A stretch of DNA of 5,480 nucleotides. Source: Robiginitomaculum sp. (GTDB lineage Bacteria; Pseudomonadota; Alphaproteobacteria; Caulobacterales; Maricaulaceae). The notes under the pieces are model-generated. The model was given only the letters and a program-made list of their open reading frames with translations. It was not told the origin of the DNA and did not search any database. This document shows positions 4,964 through 5,480 of the stretch, in pieces. Positions within the stretch are counted from its first letter, which is position 1. Each line of letters starts with the position of its first letter. The translations under genes and the position numbers were made by a program. The stretch is taken from positions 4,364 through 9,843 of the forward strand of contig NVVU01000068.1 of assembly GCA_002733485.1 (NCBI GenBank), written 5' to 3'.

Positions 4964-5120
4964 ATTAAACCGTATTATGGTTTTGGGTTTTACTGTCCAT
5001 AGTCATAGACTCGCTGCCATCTTCCGGGGTTTCCTCCCTTAAAGCACATCTGACGGGATTGAGAAAATCAAGACAGGCGTGAGCAGGGACGAGATATAAA
5101 GGTTACGAGCAGTCAGCCTC

Positions 5121-5149
5121 TTCCGTTGCTGCGAAGAGCAGGTTATAGA
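5121..5149 (+). promoter_or_regulatory. Candidate tRNA promoter with GC-rich discriminator
   Basis: TATAGA (5144-5149) is followed by a GC-rich stretch, GCGCGCT (5150-5156), the discriminator type seen at stringently controlled stable-RNA promoters. The -35 17 bases upstream, TTCCGT (5121-5126), is weak. The -10 and discriminator overlap a perfect 12-base palindrome, AGAGCGCGCTCT (5147-5158). A second inverted repeat, CTCTTC (5118-5123) with GAAGAG (5133-5138), surrounds the -35 region. Bases 4964-5117 upstream show nothing else that I can name. Confidence 0.35.
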
Positions 5150-5168
5150 GCGCGCTCTGACTTTTTGG

Positions 5169-5245
5169 GGGCCTGTAGCTCAGTTGGTTAGAGCCGGCCG
5201 CTCATAACGGTCTGGTCGCAGGTTCGAGTCCTGCCGGGCCCACCA
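5169..5245 (+). tRNA. tRNA with CAU anticodon, most likely tRNA-Ile2 (AUA decoder)
   Basis: A full 77-base cloverleaf with encoded CCA (5243-5245). The acceptor stem GGGCCTG pairs with CGGGCCC, the D stem is GCTC/GAGC, the anticodon stem GGCCG/CGGTC has one G-U pair, and the T stem is GCAGG/CCTGC with a TTCGAGT loop. The anticodon loop CTCATAA gives CAT (5202-5204). A CAU tRNA can be initiator Met, elongator Met or Ile2. The initiator is excluded because position 1-72 is a G-C pair and the anticodon stem lacks the three G-C pairs. C4-G69 and C5-G68 are the pairs known to let TilS modify C34 to lysidine in E. coli, and the acceptor and D arms resemble alphaproteobacterial tRNA-Ile(GAU), so Ile2 is favoured over elongator Met. 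TTTT follows the CCA directly and may help terminate. Confidence 0.95.
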
Positions 5246-5336
5246 TTTTCTCCTTCATTGAGAGGCGTGTCTGTATTCATGCAATGTCCTGCGCTAGGCT
5301 GCTGATATACGGACCTGCCAAAGACTGGAGAGAAAA

Positions 5337-5480
5337 ATGCCACGTTTGAAAACCATTCCAAGAGATGAACAGCCTGAGCTGGAGGCATTGTTCAAAATGG
5401 TGGAAGAGGCAACGGGATATGTGCCCAACAGCCTGTTACAAATGGGGGTTTGGCCGGCACTGGCCAATGCCTTTACCGGT
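5337..5480 (+). CDS. Carboxymuconolactone decarboxylase / AhpD-like protein (partial, 5' end only)
   Basis: The first 48 residues of a gene that runs off the right edge. The segment 'ATGYVPNSLLQMGVWPALANAF' (25-46) matches the N-terminal helix pair of the carboxymuconolactone decarboxylase-like family, where a 'G-VPN' motif is followed by a run around 'M---P-L--AF'. Many members are AhpD-like peroxidase-associated proteins with a C-x2-C pair further on. That pair would lie outside the window, so enzyme type cannot be told. The start at 5337 is supported by GGAG (5327-5330) six to seven bases upstream. The gene lies 91 bases downstream of the tRNA on the same strand; no clear promoter was seen between them, so it could be read through from the tRNA or have its own weak promoter near 5303-5309. 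Confidence 0.75.
   Translation, partial: MPRLKTIPRDEQPELEALFKMVEEATGYVPNSLLQMGVWPALANAFTG

Noticed and set aside
5169..5245. tRNA 3' end as an integration (att) site
   Set aside because: No second copy of the tRNA 3' sequence and no integrase gene is visible in the window.
5188..5388. Minus-strand 66-codon ORF containing 'GGPGRTRTCDQTVMSGRL'
   Set aside because: The C-terminal part is simply the antisense translation of the tRNA gene. This peptide is a familiar artefact of ORF calling across tRNAs.
1..5480. CRISPR array, toxin-antitoxin pair, insertion sequence or phage remnant
   Set aside because: No regularly spaced repeats, transposase motifs, terminal inverted repeats or paired small toxin-like genes were found on either strand.

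Overview
The window reads as an ordinary chromosomal stretch of an alphaproteobacterium of moderate G+C. That placement is inferred from several things together: an adrenodoxin-type ferredoxin beside a thioredoxin-reductase-like ferredoxin-NADP reductase, a short PchB-like chorismate mutase with the alphaproteobacterial 'PEC-TMADVR' start, a solo-Hpt protein beginning 'IDL-HLKRY', and a tRNA whose body resembles alphaproteobacterial isoleucine tRNAs. No species is recognised. No transposase, integrase, CRISPR array or phage gene is visible.

Layout. Three genes lie on the minus strand at the left. They are a LuxR-type regulator cut by the window edge (<1-404), a [2Fe-2S] ferredoxin (526-873) and a type-2 ferredoxin-NADP(+) reductase (1058-2116). 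The reductase and ferredoxin form a likely NADPH-to-ferredoxin electron chain, but a 184-base gap with hairpins separates them. Divergent from the reductase is a small chorismate mutase (2263-2592, +). Its 3' end overlaps by 40 bases the 3' end of a convergent orphan histidine-phosphotransfer (Hpt) protein (2553-2933, -). Divergent from the Hpt gene, across about 100 bases with back-to-back promoter candidates, is a secreted, very basic Asn/Arg/His-rich protein of unknown function (3036-3989, +). It ends in a strong intrinsic terminator at 4017-4050. Facing it is a periplasmic SIMPL-domain protein (4055-4906, -). The right end holds a CAU-anticodon tRNA, most likely tRNA-Ile2 (5169-5245, +), with a stable-RNA-type promoter, and the start of a carboxymuconolactone decarboxylase/AhpD-like gene (5337->5480, +).

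How the genes relate. Apart from the reductase/ferredoxin pair the genes look functionally unconnected: quorum-type regulation, aromatic amino-acid synthesis, phosphorelay signalling and two exported proteins. I did not find a convincing new multi-gene system. The points most worth a second look are the degenerate ligand pocket of the LuxR protein and the dyad in its own promoter, the Gln-to-Glu change in the chorismate mutase active site, the shared -10 palindrome between the Hpt and secreted-protein genes, and the secreted basic protein itself. All functional calls rest on motifs read by eye; no database search was run.
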